A program made the position numbers and the translations under genes. DNA of 64,000 bases from Vandiemenella viatica (taxonomy: Eukaryota > Arthropoda > Insecta > Orthoptera > Morabidae): contig JARYHS010006907.1 of assembly GCA_031002005.1 (NCBI GenBank), positions 38,235 through 102,234 of the forward strand, written 5' to 3'. Shown piece after piece: positions 10,185 to 20,270 of this stretch. The first letter of the stretch is position 1. The number at the start of each line of letters is the position of its first letter. Below the pieces are notes generated by a model. It had not been told where the DNA came from, did not search any database, and worked only from the letters and a program-made list of their open reading frames with translations.

Positions 10185-11252
10185 TTAAATAACTCTTCCT
10201 ACTCTTGACATTTGGCCTAAAAAAGACTGAGTCCTACCACCAATTACCACTGGGATGGGGTTCACATCCAACCTGCCTCTCCTGATGTTATTGGCAATCA
10301 GTTGCGTTAGCTTCTGCTTGCCCCGAACATTCAGGTGGAGTCCATGGGAGGTATGGTCACTCCGTGTTATGCCAGAAACATCTATCAAACCAATGTGTGT
10401 TCGGTCAGCCTGACACAATGCACGCTTCAGATCTGCCTGTGTACGCTGTACATGACCACGCATCCAGGGTTGATCATAACGCCTGAACAGGTCAACAAAA
10501 CCAACATTGGTGTGAGTGGTGTTTTTAGCAATGTTGTCAATGTCTGTTTCAACACAATAATTGAGATTTCTGGACAGACTGTTTCCAGGACCCCCAACTA
10601 TAATTATATGATCCTCTTTAGTAAGATCTTTCCCCAGGCTTGAAATTTCATCCACAACATTGCCAAGTTCTGCATTAGGCTTAAATATACTACACACCTC
10701 AACATCAGAGCCCAGGCTTGACTGTAGCATTGCACTTAACCCCCTACCGTGACTACTTCCAAGCAATAACACCTTCTTGGATTTCTTTTTTCGAGCTTTG
10801 CACAATGTGTGCTTTTTTACAGCTTTGTTGCAATGAGACAGCCCTGCTGTGGTATCTGATACATCCTCAGTTAGATTCTCCAACACCCCAAAAGTATTGG
10901 AAACTTCCAACTGAAAATTTGTAGAATGCAGGTCCTGTTGTTTCATTCCAGTTTTGGCTGCAATCCACTGGAATTCCTTAACATTTAATGCTGCTTTTTC
11001 AGCCTTCAAAACATTGAGTTCTTTTGTTAATTCAGCCACTGTGGATTCGAGACAAGAGATCCTACTTTCTAGTTCCCTCTTTTCCTTGCTACTTTTGCAA
11101 GTCAAACAACTCCAAGGAGAGTGAAGTGCATTTTCAGCTTCCATGTAGCCACATTTCGGATGAAAACGAACTCCACAATCATTACAGCTGTTTCCCTGCT
11201 TTACAACCCTGCGACAGCCACCACACTTCATGCTCATTGAGATTTTAAACAA
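10185..11252 (-). CDS. CR1-like ORF1 protein: PHD-type zinc finger, coiled coil, SGNH esterase
   Basis: This 355-residue ORF is uninterrupted. A C4HC3 finger uses C10, C13, C23, C26, H31, C34, C49 and C52, with W47 two residues before the last Cys pair as in PHD fingers. Residues about 55-95 form a Leu-rich coiled coil (ISCLESTVAELTKELNVLKA). The SGNH domain runs from about 158: block I LLLGSSHGRGL (S166/S167), block III VGGPGNS (220-225), block V HGLHLN (H306). The Asp normally three before that His is replaced. PHD-plus-esterase ORF1 proteins are established for CR1-clade LINEs and are thought to bind RNA/chromatin and lipid or acetyl groups. The first ATG near a minus-strand 5' UTR is a sensible start, but MSM at residues 6-8 offers an alternative. 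Confidence 0.8.
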   Translation of the reverse strand: MFKISMSMKCGGCRRVVKQGNSCNDCGVRFHPKCGYMEAENALHSPWSCLTCKSSKEKRELESRISCLESTVAELTKELNVLKAEKAALNVKEFQWIAAKTGMKQQDLHSTNFQLEVSNTFGVLENLTEDVSDTTAGLSHCNKAVKKHTLCKARKKKSKKVLLLGSSHGRGLSAMLQSSLGSDVEVCSIFKPNAELGNVVDEISSLGKDLTKEDHIIIVGGPGNSLSRNLNYCVETDIDNIAKNTTHTNVGFVDLFRRYDQPWMRGHVQRTQADLKRALCQADRTHIGLIDVSGITRSDHTSHGLHLNVRGKQKLTQLIANNIRRGRLDVNPIPVVIGGRTQSFLGQMSRVGRVI

Positions 11253-11645
11253 AACAAACTATGTGCCCTTGAAGCGAGTTGTAACTTAACCTATAAATAC
11301 CTTTCCTTATTATGCAATATAATTTCCACAAGACACACCTTTCTCCGTTTACCACGCAAGCAAACCAATTTTAACAATAAACCTGTTAGTAACTGCTTGT
11401 TTCCTTCACTGATAGAAGATTAATTCCCTTTAACGGTTATTAGTATAATGTAAACAAACACACAGTTTTAAACTTGTCGAACCAACACCTTTTTGAACTA
11501 TTTAAACTATGATACTTTTACTACACAGTGTTACTACACTCAAATTCGCTAAACGCCACCAGACAAATATTTCTACACGTTATTTAATATTAAAAGTAAT
11601 TTAAAGAGCTGGTATCAGTTCACAACTTCCGCGAGTAAGAAACCA
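11253..11645 (-). other. 5' UTR of CR1-like LINE A
   Basis: Non-coding stretch between ORF1 and the target-site duplication. It has no long ORF. It should hold the internal promoter of the element, but no Inr/DPE pair as clear as in Jockey LINE F was found. Confidence 0.5.
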
Positions 11646-11654
11646 GAGAATAAT
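11646..11654. repeat. target-site duplication, right copy (GAGAATAAT)
   Basis: Identical to 6684-6692; marks the 5' border of the minus-strand CR1-like insertion. Confidence 0.7.
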
Positions 11655-13207
11655 TCCGACCCATAGAGCAGGGCAGGTCTTATTACTACGGTGTATATCC
11701 TAAGTTTAGTCTTAATGCTAAGTTTCCTCCCTTGAGGAGGGGGTACAATTGGTAGAGTCGAGCCGAACTTATATTAAATGCGTTTTTGGATGTGGCTGAG
11801 CCATGTCAATTTGCTGTCAATTTTGAGGCCTAAATATTTTACTGAACTGCCCCACAGGTGGTCCACCCCGTCGAGCGAAATTTGTGGTTGGGTTTCTTAA
11901 ATTTGTGTGTAAATAGAATTGCCTGACTTTTATCTGGGTTAATTTTTATTTTCTAAAGATTGCACCATTGTGTAATTGCTTCGAGGTGCTGAGTCAGTTT
12001 ACGCGCAATGTAATTTAAGTTTCGGCTCGATCTATATACGGTTGTGTCATTCGTAAATAATCCCATTTCTCCGCCTGGTTGGTGGGGTATGTCGTTAGTA
12101 TACACACTGTACAGGGTTGGAGCCATGACCGATCCTTGTGGTACGCCTGCTTCAATTGATTTCAACTGGCTTTCTGTTCCGTCCACCACAACGTAAAATT
12201 TTCTGTTTCTGAGGAAACTGTTTATTATTTTTGTCAAGTGTCCAGGGCAGCCAAATGTATGTAGCTGTAGATTAATCTATCGTGCCAAACCCTGTCGAAA
12301 GCTTTCTCAATATCTAGCATAACAGCGCCTGTACTGTGCCTTATGGCGCGCCTTGCAGATATGCTCAACCAATCGGGTAGCTTGGTGGATGGTACTGTGC
12401 TGTGCACGAAAGCCGAATTGTTGAGGGATGATTATGTTGTTATCATCAAGGAATTTTTGGAGTGAGGTCATGATTAAACGTCTAGATTTTGCCAAGGAAA
12501 TTTAAAAGTGAAATTGGTCTATGGTTTTGAGGGAAAATTTGATTTTTATTTGGTTTTGGGAGAGTGACAATTTTGGCAATTTTCCAGGAGGAAGGGAAGA
12601 AGCATAGCTTCAGACAGGAGTTATAGATTTTGGTTAGGTGTGCTATTGCAGGATTGGGTAGATTTTTAAGATACGTGGCTTTTACACCGTCGGGACCAGG
12701 GGATTTTTTGTTACCTAGCTTCCTTATGATTGAGCTCACTTCAGACGGTTCTACAGGGCTGAAATTTTCCCGCAAGATGCGAGGCACTTCTCTAATTACC
12801 CTTTCTTCATGGATATCACTATCATCGTCATCGATGACATGTGTCTGGAACTGTAGTTCCAAGGTGTCTGCCAAAGCTTCGGCCTTTTCCCGCGCTGTGT
12901 ATACAATACCATTCGGTCCGTTTAATGGCTTTATCGACAAGGGTGGTGTTTTTCTAGATTATACGACCTTCCAAAATAAGTCTGGATTGCACTCCGCTCT
13001 ACTGAGAGTGTTCTCCCAACTTTGTGTACTGTGTTTTTGTAGGTGCCATCTGACCTGGTTTGCTAGCCTGTTAGTTGTTGTACGGTCAGCTGGGTCTCTG
13101 TATTGTTGCCAACGTTTTCTGTAGTGGTTTTTCAATTTTATCAGTTCCGAAAAGTGATGTGGGAGGTCTTTTCTATCAGGTTCATATGTAATTTTTACTG
13201 TGGCCAT
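11655..13207 (-). pseudogene. Jockey LINE C reverse transcriptase
   Basis: In order on the minus strand: linker WQQYRDPADRTTTNRLANQV (13207-12959); NKKSPGPDGVKATYLKNLP and LPKPNK, HRPISLL (12940-12482); QQFGFRAQHST (12495-12307); GVPQGSVMAPTLYSVYTNDIP and LFTNDTTVYRSSRNL (12237-11953). The catalytic box is FTNDT instead of FADDT, so the first Asp of the pair is changed to Asn. Domain D/E (KINPDKSQAILFT) follows to 11655. Domain A is broken by frameshifts near 12300-12240. The active-site change and shifts make it inactive. Confidence 0.8.
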
Positions 13208-13620
13208 TTTGCGTATTCTTTGATAATGTTTATGAACTGGTCTATATTTCTCTCAACCTGTCTCTTAGTTTCCAGTTCGGACTGCCCTACAATATGGTGG
13301 TTTACTAATTCTTGGTATTTCTGCCAGTTAGTGGTTAGAGAGAACTTTTTACTCTCTGATCGGCGCACGGCTGCATCTATATATAATACCACTCGGTTGT
13401 GGTCAGAATCGAGGTCATTAAATACAGTGGATGCAGCAGACCAGGTGATATTTTTGAACACGAGTATGCCCAAGATATCAGTCCTGAGTCTGGAGTCCCT
13501 GTGATAGTGCGAGGGTTCGTCAGGCGCCACTGGGGGTTCTTCGAGACAAAATCGTGAAGGACACGGCCGCTTGAGTTGGCAGCGCGGCAGCCCCACGACC
13601 TAAAACAGCAACGTGTTAGA
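13195..13620 (-). pseudogene. Jockey LINE C endonuclease, C-terminal half
   Basis: The ORF contains DILGILVFKNITWSA then NDLDSDHNRVVL, the block VIII/IX region (catalytic Asp-His in SDH) of Jockey-clade endonucleases. A second frame (13625-13500) gives the preceding strand as LHDFVSKNPQW, so there is a frameshift at about 13500. The N-terminal half with the catalytic Glu is missing. Confidence 0.7.
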
Positions 13621-13717
13621 CACAACCTTCCGAGCAGACGCCGTCATGACACGTCGACCAATGGGAGATAAGTCGTTCGTGATTGGTCAGTTCCAGAGCC
13701 GTCGTGTAATGCCGCCG

Positions 13718-13830
13718 GTTAAGCAACGATGAGTGTCGAGAGCACTTGTATGGGTGACCGCACATGCCAATTGTTAAGGCAACGTTATGCGTGGTTTTTA
13801 CTTGGATGGGTGACCACTCAAGATACTGCC
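13718..13830 (+). pseudogene. two tandem 5S rRNA-derived segments
   Basis: Segment 1 (13718-13768) contains GTTAAGCAACG and ACTTGTATGGGTGACCGC. Segment 2 (13773-13830) contains GTTAAGGCAACG and ACTTGGATGGGTGACCAC. Both match the middle to 3' part of 5S rRNA, including the internal control region (box A, intermediate element, box C). The 5' half and closing stem are missing, so neither can fold as 5S rRNA. They could come from a 5S-derived SINE or from a decayed 5S tandem. Confidence 0.6.
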
Positions 13831-14700
13831 ATGGATCTACTAAAACCAATCAAAGAGCAGCGTGAAGCCTCCTTTGGCAACAGGCTGTTTATAGGAGCCA
13901 GGACTGGCTCGCGAGTCGCGATGAGACCATCAATCGAGAGCGGTGACTGATGCTGCCAGTGACACCTGCTTGTCGGCAGTCGAAGAAGCGGCGGAGAGCG
14001 ACGAACTCTACTTGGAGAGGCGAAGCGAATGAGACGACTTCGTTCATCACGTCCACCTGAAAGCACGTGGTTGCACGATTGGAACCAAGCTATTTCAGGT
14101 AACTGCAGCAGAAGTACGGGTTCACTTCCTGGTCGCTTTGGGTCGTACACGCCGGCCTGAGAATGGCTGGTCCTTGCCAGCTGACCCCAAAGTCTTCTAT
14201 GTGGTACTATTGTGCTCGTGAGATAACCACGAGGAGGTCAGCGTCATCCACGACGATGCTGAGGCCAAAGGACACAAGCGCCCTGAGGCCTTAGCATCAA
14301 TGCCACTAGTTTTCGCGAAGGACTTCTGCGCGAAGAAGCTCTTCCGAAAGCTTAACGGAAAATTGAAGAGACACCGCAGAAGACAACAGACTTCAGCGAC
14401 TGAGGGCTGGCAGGTGGCAGGAAACAAGATTCCCGCCACTTCAGAGCTGCTGCCGGCCCCCGAGACCGAGACGAAGGCCACCTGTCCCACAGGTTGCTGA
14501 GACTCCTACACCAACCAGCCCCACCAGGGAAGACACAGAGGCTCTACATGCAACACCAACGTCGCCCACGCCATCCCATGAGCGGGAGGAAACGCCAGCC
14601 ACTGAGGAGGGACCTGTCCAGCCATTGGTGGTGCCATACGAAGGAAACTGTGGCAGCCTGTATGTCTAGCTTCTGCCACGCCACGCCGTGGTGGTGGTGG
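13831..14700. other. unassigned stretch with possible broken coding on the plus strand
   Basis: There is an ORF at 14300-14500 with a basic segment (KKLFRKLNGKLKRHRRRQQ). A second frame from about 14470 to 14660 is rich in Pro, Thr and Glu (ETPTPTSPTREDTEALHATP) and ends GNCGSLYV-stop. The composition looks like a low-complexity tail of a retroelement protein, but I do not recognise it. It lies between the 5S-derived repeats and the 5' end of Jockey LINE F. Confidence 0.3.
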
Positions 14701-14735
14701 TCATTCGAGTGGGAGAGCGCGTTGAGTGAGGACGT
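14701..14735 (+). promoter_or_regulatory. internal RNA polymerase II promoter of Jockey LINE F (Inr plus DPE)
   Basis: TCATTC at 14701-14706 fits the initiator consensus TCAKTY. Taking its A (14703) as +1, GGACGT falls exactly at +28 to +33 (14730-14735) and fits the downstream promoter element RGWYVT. Drosophila jockey, Doc, F and I LINEs are known to use this Inr+DPE arrangement, which lets the promoter travel within the transcript. The match also sets the 5' end of this element. Confidence 0.6.
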
Positions 14736-15090
14736 GTGTGAGCGACTCGCGTATCGCCTCCAGGGCGCAGCTGTGCTGTGTCAGCTATACCTTGCCTGTG
14801 CGCTGTGCAGCGGCTCAGTAGCTGCTACGCACTAGCAGTGAACGGACCGCTCTGAGCGGTCGCTCCCGAGTAGCGCTACGGGCCTGTGCGGCTTTCGCCG
14901 AGCGCAGGCGTTTTAGGAGTACGCTCCTGCGATATCAACGGCCGTCTGAATATATCCCTCCGAGTGTTAGGGTATTACCACTCCACGGCCCACTCCACCC
15001 CCGAGTGAACGAAGTAGGGTTGCTCTTCGCCGGAAACCTAACGGTGATAACGTAAGGCGAAAGCAACTCTCCCGATAGGGAAGAAGAAAC
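14736..15090 (+). other. 5' UTR of Jockey LINE F
   Basis: GC-rich leader with short perfect hairpins, such as GACCGCT-CTG-AGCGGTC at 14845-14861 and GGAGTACGCTCC near 14917. It leads into ORF1 at 15091 (context GAAAC before ATG). Confidence 0.5.
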
Positions 15091-16633
15091 ATGGGCCACC
15101 GCAAAGGAAGAAACCAAGCCAAAGATATGGAGGAATTAGACAGCAACCAGCATGGGGCTACTGACAGCCCACGCTCTCCAAGCCAGCCTAGGGACGCATC
15201 AAGCAGTGAAACTCAAAACTACAATGAGCAAAGTGACGACGAGACAACAGGAAGTGACCACGATGGAGCTGAACAAATGGAGTATGCCTCACATGGAACA
15301 AAAACCAAGCACCAGGAGGACTTCCCACCTCTGCCAAACAAAAAAAGGCGGAGAAGCAAAGAGGAAAGCCCCAAATCTTCAAACAAACACGCGAAAACAA
15401 TGGAAGGCATACCGACCAAAAACCGGTTCAATGCCCTAGCATCAGAACAGAAGGATCAACAAACTCGGAGGAAACACGCCCACTACCTGACGTTCCTGCA
15501 CCGCTAGCGAAGGAGCGCATGCTTCCTGTAATAGCGACAACACCAAAAGACTTCACCCAGACCATCAGCATTCTGACAAGATAAATGACTGGGGGACTAA
15601 AAACATACAACAATCAAGAAGAAGGAATATCCCAATTCCTCACCGGAAAAACATAGCAGACTATGAACTACTGACAAACTTCTTCAAGAAGAAAAATGTA
15701 CCATATTACAGTCACCAAATGCCAGACCAGAGACCAATGCAAGTGGTCATTAAAGGCCTAACTATAACCATAACAGAAGAAGAAATAAAATCTGAATTAT
15801 TAACGAAAGGCTACAAAGTCCAAATTGTACTCCAGTTCAAGAAAAGGGATACGGAAATACGAGAACTAATTCCAATGTCAACGTTCTCGGTGTCACTGAT
15901 CCCAGGCACAGAATCAGAACAGATATATAACAAACGGTACATATTCCACAAACAACGGAATGGCCCGCCACAGTGTGTTAGATGCCAGAGGCTGGGACAT
16001 ACAAAGAACTTCTGCCATTTGCCTAGTCGTTGCGTTAAATGCGCAGGGCTGCACGATATTAAAGAGTGCAAGCTACCAGCAACTGAGAAGGCAAAATGTA
16101 CAAACTGCACAGGTGACCATCCTGCGTCATGGCGCGGCTGTCGCACCTTCCAACTAGCGCAACAACCACCCAGACCATCCAAGACCAACCAACCCAAACA
16201 GCAAGACAACCCGAAGAATGCAGAGAAAAAACAACCGCAAAAGGGCCAGGAGCCAAGGAACAACCAACATCACACCAACCAAAAGACCGCCAACCAGAAG
16301 ACCAAAAACCAGAAGAACACCAAGCAAAAGACTACCAATCAAGAGAAAACCTATGCAAATACCACCGCCGGCAAAAACCAAAGGGAAACAACTCAAACCA
16401 ATGCTAACGTAGAAAACGGAACAAAGGAACAAAAAAAGCACAGGAGCCACTGTAGACATGCAGAAAGAAGCCACGATAGACGTGATGAAAATACCCATGA
16501 AACAGAAAACCTATTCAGTGGGATATCATTTATGAGAAAAATGATTAAAACACTAGACCGCATCCAAAAGGCCAAGGACGACACCGGCAAAATTTTTGCA
16601 CTGATGAAAGGAGTCATGTCCCTGCTAAAATAA
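15091..16633 (+). pseudogene. Jockey LINE F ORF1: Gag-like RNA-binding protein with CCHC knuckles
   Basis: The N-terminal part (15091-15507) is hydrophilic with a basic NKKRRRSKEE segment. Frame breaks follow between 15507 and about 15700. The C-terminal part (15719-16633) starts with the conserved strand QVVIKGLTITITEEEIKSEL before the knuckles. Three zinc knuckles follow: CVRCQRLGHTKNFC, CVKCAGLHDIKEC and CTNCTGDHPASWRGC. Then comes a Gln/Asn/Lys-rich tail. Jockey ORF1 proteins bind element RNA and, in Drosophila, move it to the nucleus. The stop TAA at 16631-16633 overlaps the ORF2 ATG (16633) as TAATG. Confidence 0.8.
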
Positions 16634-17419
16634 TGGCGAGATTAATAGGGAATCTAAAAGACCTAAAAATTACAATTTGGAACGCGAACATAAGTAATAA
16701 AAAAATAGAGCTCCAGGATTTCATCCAACACTTAAAACTGGATATAGTACTGCTAACGGAGACCTACCTAAAACCAAATGACAACTTCAATATTTCAGGA
16801 CAAACAATCTACCGGAATGACAGGTTGGGACAACGGGGAGGAAGGAGGGACAGCTATAATTATAAACAAAAAGCTGACCCACGAGCATATCCAAACACCA
16901 CAACTGATCGACATGGAGGCCACAGCAGTAAAAATCCACTCTGCAGACGGCCACATAATATTGGTGTCGGCATACCTAGCACCAAACCGGACACTACACG
17001 ATCAGGACATTGATGCACTACTAGGAACAGGCAGAATGGTGATAATTGGTGGTGACTTGAATTCAAAGCACAACGCTTGGAATTCAAGGGTCAACAACAA
17101 CAAAGGGGAACGCCTCCTAGCACTAGCAGAGAGGCGCAACATTCAAGTGCTAGGCCCCAAAGCACCAACGCACATCCCCCACAACCACCACTACCAACCG
17201 GATGTCCTTGACGTGGCCGTAGTGAAGGACATCCCACGTCGGATTAAACTTGATGTCGTCAACGACTTATCATCCGACCACCAACCTGTGTTACTCCAAA
17301 TAAATAACTGGGTACTACCACACACGAGCGAGAAGCGGTCCAAAGAAGTGGATTGGAATCAATTCCGCAGAACATTTCACAACCTAGCCTCAACTACAGT
17401 AAAGCTAACAACAAATTAA
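16633..17419 (+). pseudogene. Jockey LINE F ORF2: endonuclease
   Basis: The ATG at 16633 opens with LKITIWNANI (block I, Asn) and DIVLLTETYLKP (block with catalytic Glu). The frame changes near 16830. The rest reads LVSAYLAPN, MVIIGGDLNSKHNAWNSR (GGDLN) and SSDHQPVLL (SDH). All catalytic blocks of the apurinic-type endonuclease are visible, but over two frames, and a stop at 17417 separates it from the RT. It nicks the target for priming. Confidence 0.8.
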
Positions 17420-17452
17420 GACATTGAGGAGGCAATTAAGCATTTCAACCAG

Positions 17453-19343
17453 ATGGTGCTGGAAGCCGATAGGAGAGCGTCTACTGCAATCATCCACCCA
17501 CCCTACACTGACGAGCTGCCACCAGAGATCGAGAACATCAGATACCTCAAGAACACGGCGAGGAAACTATGGCAACGGTTCAGAGATCCCCATGACAAAA
17601 GACGGTACAAACAGCTTACCTCAGAGCTGAGGGTTCCACTGTCAGAACACAAATCGGAAAGATGGGAGAACAAAATGCAAAACCTAATACTAAACAATAG
17701 GGACGCTTGGCAACTTGTGCGCGCTGTCAAAGCCCCAAGGGACCCCAACACTGCAATCACCGGGCCAACAGGACCGTGCTTTCTCCCAGTGGCCAAGGCA
17801 GAGGTGCTGGCGGAGTACTTTGCCAGCCAATACAGGGAGGTTGAGTACGACCTGAAGGCGGCTGAAGCACGTGTAGCCGAGCACATTGAGAACACAGCCC
17901 GGAACATTATGGAAACACAACCAGAGGATGAGCCAGAGCTGACGACACCAGGCGAAATTCGGAACATCATCAAATCAAGAAATTGGCTAACAACAAAGCA
18001 CCAGGTGCTGACAAGATCTCAAACTTGCACCTGAAAAACTTTCCGAGAAAAGGGATCGTGCTCCTCACCAGGATATGCAATGCCTGCCTCCTCCAAAGAT
18101 ATTTTCCAAATGCATGGAAAGTCGCCAAGGTCACGGCCATTCCCAAGCGAAGGAAAGACCAGAGACTTCCATCAAATTACAGGCCCATCAGCCTACTCCC
18201 CTCCACCTCCAAAGAACTAGAGAGAGCACTGCTCAAGCGGATAAATTACACCCTGGAAGCGGAAAGGATAATCCGCAAAGAACAGTTTGGCTTCCAGAGT
18301 AGGGTAGGAAGCACAAGCCACCTCCTCCGATTGACTGAAGATGTTTCCCGGGGATTTAACTACTCAAGGTCGACGGCGGCTGTGTTCCTAGCTATAGAGA
18401 AGGCATATGATAAGGTATGGCATGTCAACCTCATCACCAAGCTACGAACACAGACGTCCGTCCAACACTGCTACATTCAGTTGATCGGAAGCTACCTGCA
18501 GAACAGAAGGTTCTATGTATCAGTTGAGGGCCAGAACTCAACAACCTACCCCATCCCGACCGGAATTAAGCAGGGCTCTGTTTTGGCACCAGTACTCTCC
18601 AAATTGGCGTCAACAACATACCTACACCGCCACATGTGGACATAGCGCAATTCGCCGACGACACGACAATCTACGCATCTGGCAGGAACCATGAACTAAA
18701 CATCAATCATCTACAACACGGGCTAGAGAAACTAGAAAAATGGTGCCGACAGAACAAGGTGAAGATCAACCCAACAAAATGTGCAGCCATATATTTCACC
18801 CGGAAAAGGCCTGAACTAAACAGAAAACTAACAATCATGGGACAGGAAGTAGAATGGTCGGAAGATACGAAGTACCTTGGAGTCACGATGGACAAGAAAC
18901 TATTATTCCGGAAACACATACTAGACAGGAGAAGACAAGGACACGCCATACTAGCTAAATTATTTCCGATACTCTACAGTTCGGAACTGGCCACAAAAAC
19001 AAAACTCCGCATCTACAAGTCAATAATCCTCCCATTCATCCTATATGGATGATAGGTGTGGGGCATAGCATCCAAGACCAATATCGACCACCTACAGAGA
19101 CTGCAGAACCGGTGCCTGCGGGTAATACTGCGGGCTCCAAGGTATGCACCGACAGACCTAATTCACGAACAGGCGAACATAAGTCCAATTTATGTAGAAA
19201 TCTACAAACAAACGGAAAGATTCTACGAAAGAGTAGAAAAATTCAGAGGAAATGACGAAAGGCTCCATACCCTCGGTACAACCGTACCAAGGCATTGGCA
19301 GAAATATAAAGTGCCACTTAGACTCATATATCAGCCAGAGTAG
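17453..19343 (+). pseudogene. Jockey LINE F ORF2: reverse transcriptase and C-terminus
   Basis: Segments in order: linker with LWQRFRDPHDKRRYKQLTSE (17453-18034); NKAPGADKISNLHLKNFPRK, AIPKRRKDQ, NYRPISLL, KEQFGFQS (17983-18645); AIEKAYDKVWH for domain A, where Asp is replaced in the DhEKA block by AIEKA; GIKQGSVLAPV for domain B; QFADDTTIYAS (18636-19052) for the catalytic Asp pair; TKYLGVTMDKKL; then the C-terminal LQRLQNRCLRVILRAPRYAP and IHEQANISPIY (19056-19343). There are frameshifts near 18000 and 18620 and a stop at 19052. Confidence 0.8.
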
Positions 19344-19785
19344 AACTGATATGATCATAAGAAAACTGTAATGGTTTTTCACATAAGGTCGTCTTTGATG
19401 AACCACAGTCATGTTTTCCCCTCAAAGAGTAATAAAAAGAGTCCCCAAAACAAACCCATCCTAAACACTGTGAGACGTAAAGTAGAGCTACTCAGGTAGG
19501 TGACTTCACAAACACGCCGTTGAGGCAGAGACACACACAAAAAAAAGGACCTGCCACGCCTGCTGTACCGGATCCAGTGACCAGATGACGACGGTGCTGA
19601 CACTGCTCACCCAGCTCATCACCGTCCTCATTCCACGAGTGTCTACAAATTAGACTCCAGTACATCCTCATGACATTAACAGAAAACCAAGTCAAAAAAG
19701 CATTTCAGACACGTGACATAGGAATATCCTGGCTCACAAAAGACATTATGAGCTTTGCTCAGACAGTTGACGGATGATGATGATC
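19344..19785 (+). other. 3' UTR of Jockey LINE F
   Basis: No ORF longer than chance. It ends with a GAT-repeat (GATGATGATGATC) rather than a plain poly(A). Confidence 0.5.
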
Positions 19786-20270
19786 GCGAGTAGCATTCGA
19801 GTTGGGAGCGGCGCAGCGGAAGGGTCGCTACTCCTCTCTCAGCTCGCGATAAAGGAAGGGAAGACGGATACTTGCTGCTGTCTTGCTGTCGCTACCTGCA
19901 GACCGGCCCGGCCACTTGTGTGCGCTGCTGCGTCCGTGGTAAATCGACGCGTCGTACCGTACAACCTCCCCCCCTCCCCATCCTTGGCGCTGCGTGTTTT
20001 CGAAAGAAGCAAAGTCGTCACCCGCGCAGCGCTATCCTTCGCCACCATAAAACTCTTCTTTCTTTTCTCTTCTTTCTGTGGTTGGGGGAAAGCCTCACTT
20101 AGCGTTAGAGTTAGGGTATTTGGACGTCAGAGTCCCGTTCGCGTCGGATCAGCTCGCGCGTCCAGAGGCAGGAACGTTTCCTTCCTGTTCTGTCCCATCT
20201 TTCTCTTTCTTTCTATTGACAGACTTGACAACAATTGACATGAGAAAAAAGGGAAAAACCTAGCGAGAAA

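Larger units (their letters stand above)
6693..11645 (-). mobile_element. CR1-like LINE A, nearly full length
   Basis: From 11645 down: about 390 bases of 5' UTR, an intact ORF1 (PHD finger plus SGNH esterase), an ORF2 with endonuclease and RT, then a long 3' UTR ending in degenerate tandem repeats. It is bounded by 9-bp direct repeats (6684-6692, 11646-11654) and cuts the Jockey ORF2 in frame. Its length of about 4.95 kb is normal for a full CR1. ORF2 carries frameshifts, so the copy is probably dead, but it is the best preserved LINE in the window. Confidence 0.8.
11646..13625 (-). mobile_element. Jockey LINE C, main part (5' truncated, split by CR1-like LINE A)
   Basis: Minus strand from 13625: C-terminal half of the endonuclease, linker, RT and part of the thumb, then the CR1 insertion, with the remaining 3' end at 6358-6692. 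ORF1 and the first half of the endonuclease are absent. The break near 13625 borders the 5S-derived repeats. Confidence 0.75.
14701..19785 (+). mobile_element. Jockey-clade LINE F, nearly full length
   Basis: The parts in order are an Inr+DPE promoter, a GC-rich 5' UTR with small hairpins, ORF1 with three zinc knuckles, ORF2 with endonuclease and RT, and a 3' UTR ending GATGATGATGATC near 19784. Its length of about 5.1 kb is typical. Several frameshifts and stops break both ORFs. The next LINE begins immediately after it. Confidence 0.8.

Noticed and set aside
10335..11248. plus-strand ORFs at 10335-10643, 10718-10924 and 11024-11248
   Set aside because: Antisense to the intact CR1 ORF1; no motifs.
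13718..13830. functional 5S rRNA genes
   Set aside because: Only the middle/3' part is present and it is diverged; the 5' half and terminal stem are missing.
13718..13830. Jockey LINE C being a 5S-targeting LINE
   Set aside because: The border at about 13625 is 5' truncated and nearly 100 bases from the first 5S segment, so no target preference can be inferred from one copy.
16059..16498. long minus-strand ORFs over the Jockey zinc-knuckle region
   Set aside because: They are antisense shadows of the Gln/Asn/Lys-rich ORF1 (Cys/Leu/Val-rich translations), without domain motifs.
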